Notes: generated from the sequence alone by a model not told the origin. Positions 24,901 to 33,877 are shown, counted from the first letter of the stretch. The stretch: DNA of 64,000 nucleotides from Paenibacillus_AP thailandensis (GCF_042685365.1 NZ_JBHUMY010000006.1:248001-312000); one strand, 5' to 3'. Translations and numbers: made by a program.

Positions 24901-25668
24901 ATGCGTAAAATTTATAGCGCAATTGTACTTTCCGCAGCGATTGCCATGACAATGTCTGGCTGCGCGACTTACGACCGCGATAACAACCGCGACAACAACG
25001 GCGTAAGAACGAATCAATACCGGTATAATGCCAACAACTTCAATCCAAACGGCTTTACCCGCAACGGGATGAACAATCTCGCTACGGATAACATCCGTAA
25101 CAACGGGCTGAACCAGTACAACAACAATTACGGCACGAACCGCACTTATTCCGGCAACGGTCCTTTCACGGGGATGCGCGATCTCGGCGTCAATGACAAC
25201 GACATGAGAAACGGCAACGGCAACCGGAATGCGTACGACAAAACCGTCTCCAAAAAAATCGCGAAGCACGTCTCCGCCATTAAAGGCGTGAACAGCGCGA
25301 CGGTTGTCGTTTACGGCAAGGACGCCATCATCGGTCTGGATGTGAACGACAACGGTAACGGTAACGGTAACGGTAACGGTCACGGGCATGCCATGGGCAA
25401 TGGCAACGGCAGCACGAATACGTCCAATCTCGTGAACAAGGTGAAGCGTTCGGTGCAGGACGCTCACCCGGGGTACAATGTTTACGTTACGTCGGACCGG
25501 AACTTGAATACGCGCATCCGCGGATTGAATCCGGATATGACGCCTGACGGCAACGGCAACGGCAACGGCATGGCTCCGCTGAACGGCCGCCCTGTCCGCA
25601 ATTTCGCCGACGACGTAGCCGATTTGATCAACGATATCGGCCGTACCGTAACCGAGCCTTTCCGTTAA
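24901..25668 (+). CDS. YhcN/YlaJ family spore lipoprotein
   Basis: A 255-residue lipoprotein: signal peptide ending in the lipobox MSGC (Cys about residue 21), a long Asn/Arg/Gly-rich region (DNNRDNNGVRTNQYRYNANN), then the conserved YhcN/YlaJ domain (SKKIAKHVSAIKGVNSATVVVYGKDAIIGLDV ... KVKRSVQDAHPGYNVYVTSDRNLNTRI). An Asn-Gly dipeptide repeat interrupts the domain after GLDVND. YhcN proteins sit in the inner spore membrane. GGGAGG lies 13 bases before ATG, a slightly long spacing. Confidence 0.85.
   Translation: MRKIYSAIVLSAAIAMTMSGCATYDRDNNRDNNGVRTNQYRYNANNFNPNGFTRNGMNNLATDNIRNNGLNQYNNNYGTNRTYSGNGPFTGMRDLGVNDNDMRNGNGNRNAYDKTVSKKIAKHVSAIKGVNSATVVVYGKDAIIGLDVNDNGNGNGNGNGHGHAMGNGNGSTNTSNLVNKVKRSVQDAHPGYNVYVTSDRNLNTRIRGLNPDMTPDGNGNGNGMAPLNGRPVRNFADDVADLINDIGRTVTEPFR
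25351..25380 (+). repeat. Hexanucleotide tandem repeat inside the YhcN-like gene
   Basis: Five perfect copies of AACGGT, encoding an Asn-Gly run, followed by related AACGGC copies later in the gene. Being a multiple of three, length changes would keep the frame. Confidence 0.85.
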
Positions 25669-25685
25669 GCACATTTTCTCCTAGC

Positions 25686-25731
25686 GTAAAGCCGCGAAAA
25701 ATCCGGTCTGACGGAATTGTCGCGGCTTTAC
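25686..25731. terminator. Bidirectional terminator between YhcN-like and SASP genes
   Basis: GTAAAGCCGCGA and TCGCGGCTTTAC pair as a twelve-base-pair stem with an inner CCGGTCTGACGG hairpin. It lies between convergent genes; neither side has a long T run. Confidence 0.65.
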
Positions 25732-25742
25732 GGCATTTGGTT

Positions 25743-25958
25743 TCAGATCCGGACACCGATCTGCTGCTCGGCAATTTGCACGAGGCGCCGCGTAATGTTG
25801 CCGCCGATCAGTCCCATGTCCCGAGTGGTCATGTTGCCGTAGTATCCGTCTGCCGGAAGCTGAATGCCAAGCTGCGTCGCAACCTCGAATTTCATTTGCT
25901 CCAAAACCGCCCTTGCTTCGGGAACAAGCAACTGATTGCGGGAACGTCCTCTAGCCAA
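25743..25958 (-). CDS. Small acid-soluble spore protein, alpha/beta type
   Basis: A 71-residue spore DNA-binding protein. LLVPEARAVLEQMKFEVATQLGI and the second block GNMTTRDMGLIGGNITRRLVQIAEQQI match the two helical segments of alpha/beta SASPs; the germination protease site lies in KFEVA. These proteins saturate spore DNA and protect it from UV and heat. TTG is the start codon, with AAGGAG ten bases before it on the minus strand. Forespore (SigG) expression would be expected; I did not find clear boxes. Confidence 0.9.
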   Translation of the reverse strand: MARGRSRNQLLVPEARAVLEQMKFEVATQLGIQLPADGYYGNMTTRDMGLIGGNITRRLVQIAEQQIGVRI

Positions 25959-26091
25959 AAGATATCCACTCCTTTTATTGGATTTGAAGTTATTATGTTA
26001 TCGGCTTGGAAAAGTTATGCGATCGGCGTGAAAATTACCGATCTCGCGCCCGCCTCCTTCCGTGATAGAATGGTAGCATGGAGGGATCGGC

Positions 26092-26958
26092 ATGTTTATA
26101 GCCCCAATGCTGCCCGTGGCGTGTCCGGAACCGTTCGACGACGAACGGTACATATTCGAACCGAAGCTGGACGGAAGGCGGCTTATTTTATCGTTTCATG
26201 ACCGGAAGGCGTCATTGTATAATCGGTATGGGCATGATGTGACGCGACAATATCCCGAGCTGTGCAGAGTGCCGCTTGCGGAGCCGGCCGACGTTGCATT
26301 GGACGGGGAAGCGGTCTACGTCAATCCGGAAACGGGGCTGATGGAGCCGGAGACCGTCGCCGAACGTTTTCGGTTGTCGCGGGAGACGCGTATTCGGGAA
26401 GCGGCGCTTGAGCGTCCGCTGCATTATTTTGTTTTTGACATCGTGTATTACAACGGCCGCGATTTAAGAGGGCGGCCGCTTCTTGAACGAAAAAGGCTGC
26501 TCGCCAAGCTGCTGGCCGGAAACGAGCATATTCATCTGTTGCGCCATCAAGATACGTTCGGCATGCGCGCTTACGCCGCGGCGAGACGGCTAAAGCTTGT
26601 CGGCATCATGGCGAAGCGGAAAGACAGCGAATATGCCCCCGAGCGTAGCGCGGACTGGCTGACCATTCCGCATTACGAATATAAGGATGCCGTTGTATAC
26701 GGATACCGGAAGGACGGCTTCGGCTGGCTGCTGGAGGCCAGCGGCGAACCGGCCGGAATGCTTGAGCGGGCGGTCGATCCGGGAGTCCGCCTTGCTTTCG
26801 AGAAAGAGGCCCGGACGATGATTACGGGCGAGGACCGCAGCTTCGTCTATTTGAACCCCGGCATCGGCATACGCATAAAGTTTCGCGGCCTTACGAGAGA
26901 CGGGCTGCCGCGAAAGCCCGAATTCGCCGCATTTACATCGTCGTTGCCGGTATATTGA
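26092..26958 (+). CDS. ATP-dependent DNA ligase, LigD ligase-domain type
   Basis: A 288-residue ATP-dependent DNA ligase made of the adenylation domain and an OB-fold. Motif I with the adenylated Lys25 is FEPKLDGRR; DGEAVYV is motif III-like, and the C-terminal RIKFRGLTRDGLPRKPEF resembles motif V/VI regions of LigD-type ligases. It lacks polymerase and nuclease domains. Such ligases repair double-strand breaks with Ku, often in spores. No Ku gene is in the window. ATG 26092 has GGAGGGA upstream. It lies beside a SASP gene. Confidence 0.85.
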   Translation: MFIAPMLPVACPEPFDDERYIFEPKLDGRRLILSFHDRKASLYNRYGHDVTRQYPELCRVPLAEPADVALDGEAVYVNPETGLMEPETVAERFRLSRETRIREAALERPLHYFVFDIVYYNGRDLRGRPLLERKRLLAKLLAGNEHIHLLRHQDTFGMRAYAAARRLKLVGIMAKRKDSEYAPERSADWLTIPHYEYKDAVVYGYRKDGFGWLLEASGEPAGMLERAVDPGVRLAFEKEARTMITGEDRSFVYLNPGIGIRIKFRGLTRDGLPRKPEFAAFTSSLPVY

Positions 26959-27073
26959 CCTTGTTGGTAGGATATGCGGCTCTCGCGGCGCTCTGCGTCG
27001 CCCTATGAGGGGCCGGGGACGTTATTTTGAACAATTAAATTCGGCTATTCGATAAATGAAAGGAAGAAGGCGC

Positions 27074-27625
27074 TTGGGCGGAACGATGCAAATCCGGGCC
27101 ATGAAATACGGCGACAAACCGCATTACGAATGGGAGGCCGGGGTGCTGGAGCAGAAGGACGATTACGTTTTTTTGCTCGCCGAATACGGCCGCCGGCTTC
27201 GTCATTATACGAAGAACAGCGTATTTACGCTCAATAACTGGACGATTGAATTTATGTCTTCGTCGCTATGGTTTACGGTAGCGGCTGACGTGAAAGACGG
27301 GCGAATCTCCCAATACTATTGCAATATTAACCAGCCTGCCCGGATTGAAGGCGGCCGGATTACGTTCGTCGATCTCGATCTGGATTACGTCTGCGAGAAC
27401 GGAGAATGGAAGGTCGTGGACGAGGAAGAATTCGAGCATCATCAAAGGACGTTCGGGTATCCGGATTGGCTTGTCCGCAAGGCGAGAGCGGAGCTCGAAC
27501 AGTTGAAAAAGCGAGTCCGCGAGCAGGCTTTTCCGTTTGACGGTTCGATCGAACGGTTTATCGGCCGTATTCCGGCGGAAGCGGCTTTGAATGAATTCCG
27601 ACTTGACAGCAGGGAATTAAAATAG
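27074..27625 (+). CDS. DUF402 family protein
   Basis: A protein of about 183 residues with the DUF402 fold: YEWEAGVLEQKDDYVFLLAEYG, WFTVAADVKDGRISQYYCNINQPARIE and VDLDLDYVCENGEWKVVDEEEF, the acidic cluster that binds metal in the nucleoside tri/diphosphate phosphatases of this family. Function here is by analogy. Start uncertain: ATG 27056 has no ribosome site, TTG 27074 has AAAGGAAG seven bases upstream, ATG 27086 has only a poor one. I prefer 27074. Confidence 0.8.
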   Translation: MGGTMQIRAMKYGDKPHYEWEAGVLEQKDDYVFLLAEYGRRLRHYTKNSVFTLNNWTIEFMSSSLWFTVAADVKDGRISQYYCNINQPARIEGGRITFVDLDLDYVCENGEWKVVDEEEFEHHQRTFGYPDWLVRKARAELEQLKKRVREQAFPFDGSIERFIGRIPAEAALNEFRLDSRELK

Positions 27626-27735
27626 TACAACTAAATAAATAAGCGGGTTCCGCGAATATCCAACAATGCCTTTATGCGTAAATGAAAGCGTTAGTAAACT
27701 GCCGTATAAATCATGGAGAGCAATGAGGGAGAAAC

Positions 27736-28674
27736 ATGCTAAAGGATAAAATTTTAAACCGCGAGCCGGGAATTATAACATACGGAATTACGCCTCCCAA
27801 ATCGACGTACGAGCCCGAAAAAATTGCCGAAATCGCCCAGAAGCAATACGAAAGGCTGCAAGGGCTGGAAATCGACGGGCTTGTCCTTTACGACGTGCAG
27901 GACGAGACGGACCGCACGGACGAAACGAGGCCTTTTCCTTATTTGACGACGCTCGATCCGGGCTTTTACAGCGAACAGTACTTAAGCCATTGGGACGTTC
28001 CCAAAATTATTTACCGCTGCGTCGGCAATAATACCGAAGAGGAGCTGTCGCGCTGGCTTGAGAAGGATCCCGGCCAGGACCGTTATTCCGTATTCGTCGG
28101 ATCATCCTCCAGCAAGCAGCAGGTAACGATGAAGCTGCCTGCGGCATACGAGCTAAGCCGAAGGCTGAACGACAAGCTGATGCTCGGCGGCGTCGTGATC
28201 CCCGAAAGACATTTGAAGAAAAACGACGAGCATCTTCGCATCACGGAGAAGGTAAACGGCGGCTGCAGCTTCTTTATATCCCAGGCGGCTTACAATATCG
28301 AAGCGTCGAAGAACATGCTGTCCGACTATTATTACTACAGCAAGGAACAAGGGAACGAGCTCGTTCCGATCTTGTTCAACCTTGCGCCGTGCGGTTCCCA
28401 GAAAACGCTGGAATTCATGAAGTGGCTGGGCATCAGCATTCCGAAATGGCTGGAGAACGATCTGCGCAACTGCGAGGACATCTTGGACAAGTCCATTGTT
28501 CTTTCCCTGAAAATATTCGAGGAGCTGTTCGAATTCGGATTGGACAAGGGTATTCCGATCGGCTGCAGCATCGAAAGCGTCTCGACTCGCAAGGTGGAGA
28601 TCGAAGCTTCCGTGCAATTGGCAAAGGATATTAAAGCGATGATCAACCGCAAGCTTGCCGTAGGCATCCGCTAA
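27736..28674 (+). CDS. Methylenetetrahydrofolate reductase-like protein
   Basis: The 312-residue protein looks like a divergent MTHFR TIM barrel: TYGITPPKSTYEPEKIAE in place of the classical FEFFPPK, DGLVLYDVQDETDRT, LMLGGVVIPERHLKKND, NGGCSFFISQAAYNIEASKNML and IPIGCSIESVS. MTHFR reduces 5,10-methylene-THF with FAD for methionine synthesis. The divergence from MetF leaves the substrate open. GAGGGAGAA precedes ATG. Monocistronic, with a terminator shared with the convergent ligase gene. Confidence 0.75.
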   Translation: MLKDKILNREPGIITYGITPPKSTYEPEKIAEIAQKQYERLQGLEIDGLVLYDVQDETDRTDETRPFPYLTTLDPGFYSEQYLSHWDVPKIIYRCVGNNTEEELSRWLEKDPGQDRYSVFVGSSSSKQQVTMKLPAAYELSRRLNDKLMLGGVVIPERHLKKNDEHLRITEKVNGGCSFFISQAAYNIEASKNMLSDYYYYSKEQGNELVPILFNLAPCGSQKTLEFMKWLGISIPKWLENDLRNCEDILDKSIVLSLKIFEELFEFGLDKGIPIGCSIESVSTRKVEIEASVQLAKDIKAMINRKLAVGIR

Positions 28675-28676
28675 AA

Positions 28677-28726
28677 ATTCAAACAGGCTGACGAAAGTCG
28701 TGGAAGACTTTCGTCAGCCTGTTTCA
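28677..28726. terminator. Bidirectional terminator, MTHFR / acyl-CoA ligase
   Basis: AAACAGGCTGACGAAAGTC and GACTTTCGTCAGCCTGTTT pair without mismatch over 19 bases round a small loop, between two convergent genes. Confidence 0.9.
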
Positions 28727-28744
28727 TTAGGGGAACCGGCGGGT

Positions 28745-30334
28745 TTACGCTTCCGGCAAACGGCGTTCTTGCTCCCGCAGCACGACGCGCCGGATTTTGC
28801 CGGAGCTCGTTTTCGGAAGGTCGCTCACAAACTCGATCCTGCGCGGATATTTGTACGGAGCGGTAATCGTTTTGACGTGATTTTGCAGCTCCTTCGCAAG
28901 CTCCGGCGTTCCTTCGAAGCCTTCCTTCAGCACGATGAACGCTTTGACCACATGCCCCCGCACCTCGTCCGGCGAAGCGACCGCCGCGCATTCCTTGACC
29001 GCGGCATGCCGCAGCAGCGCTTCCTCTACCTCGAACGGACCGATCGTATAGCCGGAGCTGATAATGATGTCGTCGCCCCGCCCTTCAAACCAGAAGTAGC
29101 CGTCTTCGTCCTTGCGGGCTCTGTCTCCGGTTACGAAATAATCGCCGTGCATGCCGGCCGCTTTCCGCTCCGGATCTTTATAGTAGGTCCGGAACAATGC
29201 CGGCATCGAGCCGTGAACGGCGATGTCTCCCACTTCTCCGGGCGGCAGAGGCGTGCCGTCTTCGTCGATGATTTCGACGAGACCCGGCGCGATCGACTTG
29301 CCCATCGAGCCGATTTTAAACGGCGAATCCTTCAGATTGCCGATCAGAAGCGTGTTCTCGGTCTGGCCGTAGCCGTCGCGGATCGTAAAGCCGAACAAGC
29401 TCCGGAACTTCTCGATAACCGCCTGGTTCAGCGGCTCCCCGGCCGATACGGCGCTGCGGATCGAAGAGAGATCGAAAGCCCCCAGCGAATCCGTCTTCGC
29501 CATAATCCGGTATTCGGTCGGCGTGCAGCACAACACATCGATCCGGTATTGCTGCAGCAGTTCCAAGTAACGCTCGGCTTTGAAAGGCCCGGCGTAAACA
29601 AATCCCGTCGCTCCGTGGCCGAGAACGGACAGAAACGGCGTCCATATCCATTTCGCCCAGCCCGGAGCGGCCGTCGCCCACACCGTGTCGGACTCCCGGA
29701 TGTCCAGCCAGGGAGACGTAATACGGAGATGCGCATAACCCCAGCCGTGGCTGTGCACGACGCCTTTCGGATTGCCGGTCGTCCCGGACGTATAAGAGAG
29801 CATCGCCATGTCGTCCCGGAGCGTGTCGGCGCTTTCGCGTTCCTCCGGCTGGCCTTCCGTCAGCTGCCGCAGCGGGATCCAGCCCGGCTCGGCGGCAGCT
29901 GACGCACCGCCCGCGACGATCCGGAAGCGAAGCGCGGGAAGCTCCTCCTCGATGGCGTTCACTTCGGAGGTGACGGTCGTCCATGCGATGACGGCTTTCG
30001 CTTCGGAATGAGCCAGGCGGTAGGACAAGTCCTTCGCTCGCAGCATGTCGGAGGAAGGAATGACGACAAGGCCCAGCTTCAAGCAGGCAATATAAACGAC
30101 GTAGGCCGTAACCCGGCGGGGTACCATGATCAGAATCCGGTCGCCTTTAGCCAATCCGAGTCCGCTTAGGCCGCCGGCCAGCCGGTTCGCTTCCCGCAGC
30201 AGTTCGCCATATGTAATTTGTTCCATGCTTCCGTGCTCGTCCAGCACTTTAAGCGCGATTTTGTCCGGAGCATGTCCTTCGATATCGGAAACGATATTAT
30301 AATGTTCGGGCGCAACCCATTGATCGAATTTCAA
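28745..30334 (-). CDS. Acyl-CoA synthetase (AMP-forming)
   Basis: A 529-residue ANL-family acyl-CoA ligase. The AMP-binding P-loop is YTSGTTGNPKG, followed by RDGYGQTEN (A5) and VTGDRARKDEDGYFWFEGRGDD (A7-A8); the C-terminal catalytic Lys is in KTSSGKIRR. It resembles medium or branched-chain acyl-CoA synthetases of Bacillus. The substrate is not certain. It could supply acyl- or propionyl-CoA to the mmg enzymes encoded at 16.7-24.8 kb, which lack their own ligase; that is inference. TTG start with AAAGGAG upstream; a perfect palindrome covers its -35 region. Confidence 0.85.
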   Translation of the reverse strand: MKFDQWVAPEHYNIVSDIEGHAPDKIALKVLDEHGSMEQITYGELLREANRLAGGLSGLGLAKGDRILIMVPRRVTAYVVYIACLKLGLVVIPSSDMLRAKDLSYRLAHSEAKAVIAWTTVTSEVNAIEEELPALRFRIVAGGASAAAEPGWIPLRQLTEGQPEERESADTLRDDMAMLSYTSGTTGNPKGVVHSHGWGYAHLRITSPWLDIRESDTVWATAAPGWAKWIWTPFLSVLGHGATGFVYAGPFKAERYLELLQQYRIDVLCCTPTEYRIMAKTDSLGAFDLSSIRSAVSAGEPLNQAVIEKFRSLFGFTIRDGYGQTENTLLIGNLKDSPFKIGSMGKSIAPGLVEIIDEDGTPLPPGEVGDIAVHGSMPALFRTYYKDPERKAAGMHGDYFVTGDRARKDEDGYFWFEGRGDDIIISSGYTIGPFEVEEALLRHAAVKECAAVASPDEVRGHVVKAFIVLKEGFEGTPELAKELQNHVKTITAPYKYPRRIEFVSDLPKTSSGKIRRVVLREQERRLPEA

Positions 30335-30364
30335 GTTGACCTTCTCCTTTGGAAAAATAAATGA

Positions 30365-30400
30365 TGTTTATTATAGCATATCTTAATACCTGGTATTAAG
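30365..30400 (-). promoter_or_regulatory. Promoter and palindromic operator of the acyl-CoA ligase gene
   Basis: CTTAATACC T GGTATTAAG at 30382-30400 is a perfect 19-base palindrome. On the minus strand it is followed by TATAAT, so the palindrome covers the -35 box (TTAATA) and most of the spacer. A repressor bound there would block RNA polymerase. The regulator is not identified. Confidence 0.65.
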
Positions 30401-30494
30401 ACGTATGACTCAATGAAGCGTCGCATTCGGGGCGAGGATATGGTAAACTCCAAGAGGGGAACATCAGTTTGCGTTGAAAGGGGCCTTATTCGAA

Positions 30495-31622
30495 ATGGCG
30501 GAGCCTTTAAAAAATATGTATCATGAATCGTTTCTGCGGGAATTCGGCATGAAAGTGCAAGGCGCGTACAGCCGTTTTCAAACCGAAAGCTTTGTCTCCG
30601 GCGTGCTGGGAGAAGGATGGGACACGTTGGAGCTGAAAGGACGCATTCGCCGGATTGCGTCCGTGCTGGGAGCGCATTTGCCGGAGCGGTATGCCGATGC
30701 GCTGGACGTCCTTTTCCGGATTGACGGGGAGTGCGTCGGATTTCCTTATTTGTTTTTCCCGGATTTCGTCGAGGTATACGGACAGGCGGAAGGCGACTGG
30801 GATTTGTCCATGCGGGCGCTTGAACGATTCACAGCCCGTTCGTCGGCCGAATTCGCGATACGCGCCTTCATTCTGCGCGACCCGGAACGGGCGATGACGC
30901 GGATGAGGCAATGGGCATCGCATTCGAACGAGCATATAAGGCGGCTGGCCAGCGAAGGATGCAGGCCGCGGCTGCCGTGGGGGCAATCGCTGCCGATCTT
31001 CAAGCGCGACCCGGCTCCCGTATTGCAAGTATTGGAGCTGCTGAAAGCCGATTCGGCGCTCTACGTCCGCAAGAGCGTGGCGAACAACTTGAACGATATC
31101 GCGAAAGATCATCCGCAGCTTGTGCTTCGTACGGCCAAAAGCTGGATCGGCACCCATCCGGACACCGATTGGATCGTTCGCCACGCCTGCAGGACGATGA
31201 TCCGCAAGGCCGATCCGGAAGCGCTCGCCTTGTTCGGCTATGCCGAAGGGGAAGAGGGCGATCCGGTCGCCGTGTCCGGGTCTATTAAGGCAAGCCCGTC
31301 CAAGCTCGCCGTCGGCGACAGCTGCCGGCTTACCTACGAGCTGCGCGTCCGCGACGGCGGACCCTCCCGCGTTCGCGTCGAATACGGCATCGATTTCGTG
31401 AAAGCGAAGGGGCAGACGTCGCGCAAGCTGTTTTTGCTGTCGGACAAGACGGTGCCCGGCGGGAGCGTCGTTTCGGGAACGCGGGCGCATCGTTTCGCCG
31501 ACTTGACGACCCGCAAGCATTATCCGGGCGAGCACCGGATCGTGCTTCTCGTAAACGGCAAGGAAGCGGCCGGAACGGCGATATACCTAAGCGGAGCGGA
31601 AGAGGCGGTTAAAGCGGACTAA
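30495..31622 (+). CDS. DNA alkylation repair (AlkC-like) HEAT-repeat protein
   Basis: About 375 residues. The start MAEPLKNMYHESFLREFG and the repeat LYVRKSVANNLNDIAKDHPQLVLRTAKSWIG resemble AlkC/AlkD-type ALK-repeat DNA glycosylases, which remove alkylated bases. The last ~110 residues (KASPSKLAVGDSCRLTYELRVRDGG ... HRIVLLVNGKEAAGTAIYL) form a beta-rich Ig-like domain, found in the longer AlkC members. The frame is open from TTG 30474, but the family usually begins at MA(E/D)PLK, so ATG 30495 is chosen. Confidence 0.75.
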   Translation: MAEPLKNMYHESFLREFGMKVQGAYSRFQTESFVSGVLGEGWDTLELKGRIRRIASVLGAHLPERYADALDVLFRIDGECVGFPYLFFPDFVEVYGQAEGDWDLSMRALERFTARSSAEFAIRAFILRDPERAMTRMRQWASHSNEHIRRLASEGCRPRLPWGQSLPIFKRDPAPVLQVLELLKADSALYVRKSVANNLNDIAKDHPQLVLRTAKSWIGTHPDTDWIVRHACRTMIRKADPEALALFGYAEGEEGDPVAVSGSIKASPSKLAVGDSCRLTYELRVRDGGPSRVRVEYGIDFVKAKGQTSRKLFLLSDKTVPGGSVVSGTRAHRFADLTTRKHYPGEHRIVLLVNGKEAAGTAIYLSGAEEAVKAD

Positions 31623-31628
31623 GGATAA

Positions 31629-31650
31629 GCACGGCATTGACCGTGCGTTT
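31629..31650. terminator. Weak hairpin between AlkC-like and LysR genes
   Basis: GCACGG CATTGA CCGTGC followed by GTTTCC. The T run is poor, so termination is only possible. Confidence 0.35.
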
Positions 31651-31738
31651 CCTTCGCCGCTTGAAGCGTGCGCCCGGCAATCGTTTCGTCAGCGGAAGCG
31701 GCTTCAAACGCAGGATGGATAAGAATCGGGCGCTTTGC

Positions 31739-32614
31739 TCAAGCTTGATCGCCGAATAGATGAATAGCGGTGTCGACGAACAGCTTAACCGCATGGGAAG
31801 CTTCTTCGAGAGAAGGGAGCGCGATGACGATATCCCGGTACGAGTCGGGCGACAGCTCGCGTTTGACGATGCCGGGGGGCAGCGCTTGCACCGACAGCTC
31901 CGAGAGAACGGGAAGGCCGAGCCCTTCCTGCGCCATGCCGATTGCCGTGTTGACGTTATGGACGACGTATCGAATGTTCGGCTCCGTATGGACCCTCTCG
32001 AACATGTCGAGGATAGGGGGCTCGAACCCCGCCTTGCAGGCGACGAGCGGCTCGCCGCCGAGCATCCGGATCGGCACGGCGGGAAGCTTGGCGAACGGGT
32101 GCTCCTCCGGGACGACGACGTACATTTTTTCCCTGTATAACGGGATCGCTTGCCATTCGTCCGCTGGAGGAAGGATGAAGCCGACGTCGATTTTGCGGTC
32201 GTGCAGCCATGTTTTCAGTTCGTCGATCGTGCCTTCGTACAATTCGAAGACGATGCCCGGATGCCGGTCGGTAATATGCTTGACGATTCGGGGCAAGAAA
32301 CGGGCCGATGCAACCGGAAAGGCCCCGACGCGGATCGTCCCGACTTCCAGTCCTCTTTCGCGGGCGGCGATTTGCTCGATTTTTTCGAAGTTGTGCAAGA
32401 TGTCCTGACAGCGGGCCAATATTTGCTTGCCGACGTCCGTCAGCATAATGCCTTTGCCCTTGTCCCGGATCAGCAGCACGATGCCAAGCTCGTCTTCGAG
32501 CGAGGAGATGGCCCGGCTTACGGCCGGCTGCGTCATGTTCAGCTCGATGCCCGCTTTGGTGAAGCTGCCGGTCTGGGCGATTTTGACGAATAGTTTGAGT
32601 TGTGTATACGTCAT
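31739..32614 (-). CDS. LysR family transcriptional regulator
   Basis: A 291-residue LysR regulator with an N-terminal winged helix (LKLFVKIAQTGSFTKAGIELNMTQPAVSRAISSLEDELG) and a substrate-binding-like effector domain (VGTIRVGAFPVASARFLPRIV ... IDVGFILPPADEW). It is divergent from the EamA transporter gene, the usual position for a LysR regulator and its target. AGGAGG lies 15 bases upstream of ATG 32614, rather far, so the exact start is slightly uncertain. The effector is unknown. Confidence 0.85.
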   Translation of the reverse strand: MTYTQLKLFVKIAQTGSFTKAGIELNMTQPAVSRAISSLEDELGIVLLIRDKGKGIMLTDVGKQILARCQDILHNFEKIEQIAARERGLEVGTIRVGAFPVASARFLPRIVKHITDRHPGIVFELYEGTIDELKTWLHDRKIDVGFILPPADEWQAIPLYREKMYVVVPEEHPFAKLPAVPIRMLGGEPLVACKAGFEPPILDMFERVHTEPNIRYVVHNVNTAIGMAQEGLGLPVLSELSVQALPPGIVKRELSPDSYRDIVIALPSLEEASHAVKLFVDTAIHLFGDQA

Positions 32615-32711
32615 ATCGTTTTGGATATGCCTCCTATGCCAAACATTCATTTTATTTATAAGATAATGTATTGTATCATTCCGTTAGACAGATAAACAAG
32701 GAGTGAGAGAG
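32615..32711. promoter_or_regulatory. Divergent lysR/eamA promoter region
   Basis: This 97-base gap is very AT-rich and contains TATAAGATAATG and the imperfect dyad ATAATG-TATTGT-ATCATT (about 32662-32680), a plausible LysR box of the T-N11-A type. Boundaries are approximate. Confidence 0.35.
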
Positions 32712-33605
32712 ATGACCGGACTGACACGCAAGCAAACGGCCGCTTATTTAATGTTCTTGATCCTGATGTGGGGGATTAACTGGCCTTTGTCCAAATACGC
32801 GCTGAATTTTACGCCCCCGGTGCTGTTTGCCGGGCTGCGCACGCTGATCGGCGGGCTGCTGCTGATCGCGATCGCTTTGCCGCGCTGGAGGAAGCTGCGC
32901 TTCAAGGAAAACTGGTTGATTTACGTTGTTTCCGCTCTACTAAGCATCGTTTTTTATTACGGCTTTCAGACGGTCGGACTGCAATATATGCCGGCCGGCA
33001 TTTTTTCGGCCATCGTGTTTCTGCAGCCCGTCCTGCTTGGATTATTCGCTTGGCTGTGGCTCGGCGAAGGGATGAACGGCTTGAAGCTGGTCGGCCTGCT
33101 GCTCGGATTCGCGGGCGTGGCGGCGATGAGCGTCGGCGGCCTGGAGGGCGGAATGTCCGCAGCCGGTATCGTCCTTGCGCTGCTTAGCGCGCTCAGTTGG
33201 GCGCTTGGGACGGTTTACAACAAAAAGATGGCGCCCAAAGTCGACATGTTATGGATGACGGCCATGCAAATTACGATCGGCGGAGTGGTCATGCTCGTAT
33301 ACGGTTCGTTTGCGGAAAGCTGGTCCGCGATCGATTGGGCGGCGCCGTTTATATGGGATACGGCGTTTATTTCCGTGTTCGTCATTGCGCTCGGGTGGTC
33401 CGTCTATTTCAAGCTGAACGGCTCCGGAGAAGCGTCGAAAGTCGCTTCGTACACGTTCCTTATTCCGGTCGTGTCCGTCATCGTCAGCGTGTTGTTTATG
33501 AATGAGCATATTACCGCCAATCTGGTCGTCGGCTTTGCGCTGATTGTGGCGAGCATCCTGCTCGTCAACGCCAAGACCGGAAAGCTGAAGGAAGCGGCAT
33601 CGTAA
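32712..33605 (+). CDS. EamA/DMT family transporter
   Basis: A 297-residue inner-membrane protein with ten hydrophobic helices in two EamA repeats (LMWGINWPLSKYALNFTPP and later ALSWALGTVYNKKMAPKVDML). These proteins export amino acids or small metabolites. It is probably controlled by the divergent LysR gene. GTG 32703 is in frame, but AAGGAG at 32698-32703 supports ATG 32712. Confidence 0.85.
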   Translation: MTGLTRKQTAAYLMFLILMWGINWPLSKYALNFTPPVLFAGLRTLIGGLLLIAIALPRWRKLRFKENWLIYVVSALLSIVFYYGFQTVGLQYMPAGIFSAIVFLQPVLLGLFAWLWLGEGMNGLKLVGLLLGFAGVAAMSVGGLEGGMSAAGIVLALLSALSWALGTVYNKKMAPKVDMLWMTAMQITIGGVVMLVYGSFAESWSAIDWAAPFIWDTAFISVFVIALGWSVYFKLNGSGEASKVASYTFLIPVVSVIVSVLFMNEHITANLVVGFALIVASILLVNAKTGKLKEAAS

Positions 33606-33620
33606 CCCGATGTCCGAAGG

Positions 33621-33643
33621 GCCGCGCGAGAGCGCGGCTTTTT
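33621..33643 (+). terminator. Intrinsic terminator after the EamA gene
   Basis: GCCGCGC GAGA GCGCGGC followed by TTTTT. Confidence 0.9.
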
Positions 33644-33848
33644 GTCTATCCGCATGTCGTTCCGCGGACGGTTATAAACAGTTTCCGTGCAGGAAAGGCG
33701 TTCTGCCAAGGCGAATACGACCCGGAATAAAACGCCGAATCCGGACACGGTGAGGGAGGCAGGCGTAATTAACGGGAAGGGCGGAGAGGCCGAGGGAGGA
33801 CAATCGATCGCGGTGCGAACGAATGCCCATCGAATTTGTTCGACGATA
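33644..33848. other. Intergenic stretch with nothing recognised
   Basis: About 200 bases between the eamA terminator and the yfmM promoter. No reading frame, repeat or structured RNA was seen. Confidence 0.5.
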
Positions 33849-33877
33849 TTGAGTTAGCGCGGCTCTGCCGTTATAAT
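33849..33877 (+). promoter_or_regulatory. SigA-type promoter of the ABC-F gene
   Basis: TTGAGT, exactly 17 bases, and a perfect TATAAT. The transcript leader would be about 130 bases. Confidence 0.8.

Noticed and set aside
25351..25380. Tandem repeat as a CRISPR or phase-variation element
   Set aside because: The units are contiguous hexamers within a reading frame; copy changes would not alter the frame, and there are no spacers.
27690..27706. cre-like sequence ATGAAAGCGTTAGTA before the MTHFR-like gene
   Set aside because: One consensus position fails and there is no sugar-related gene nearby; probably chance.
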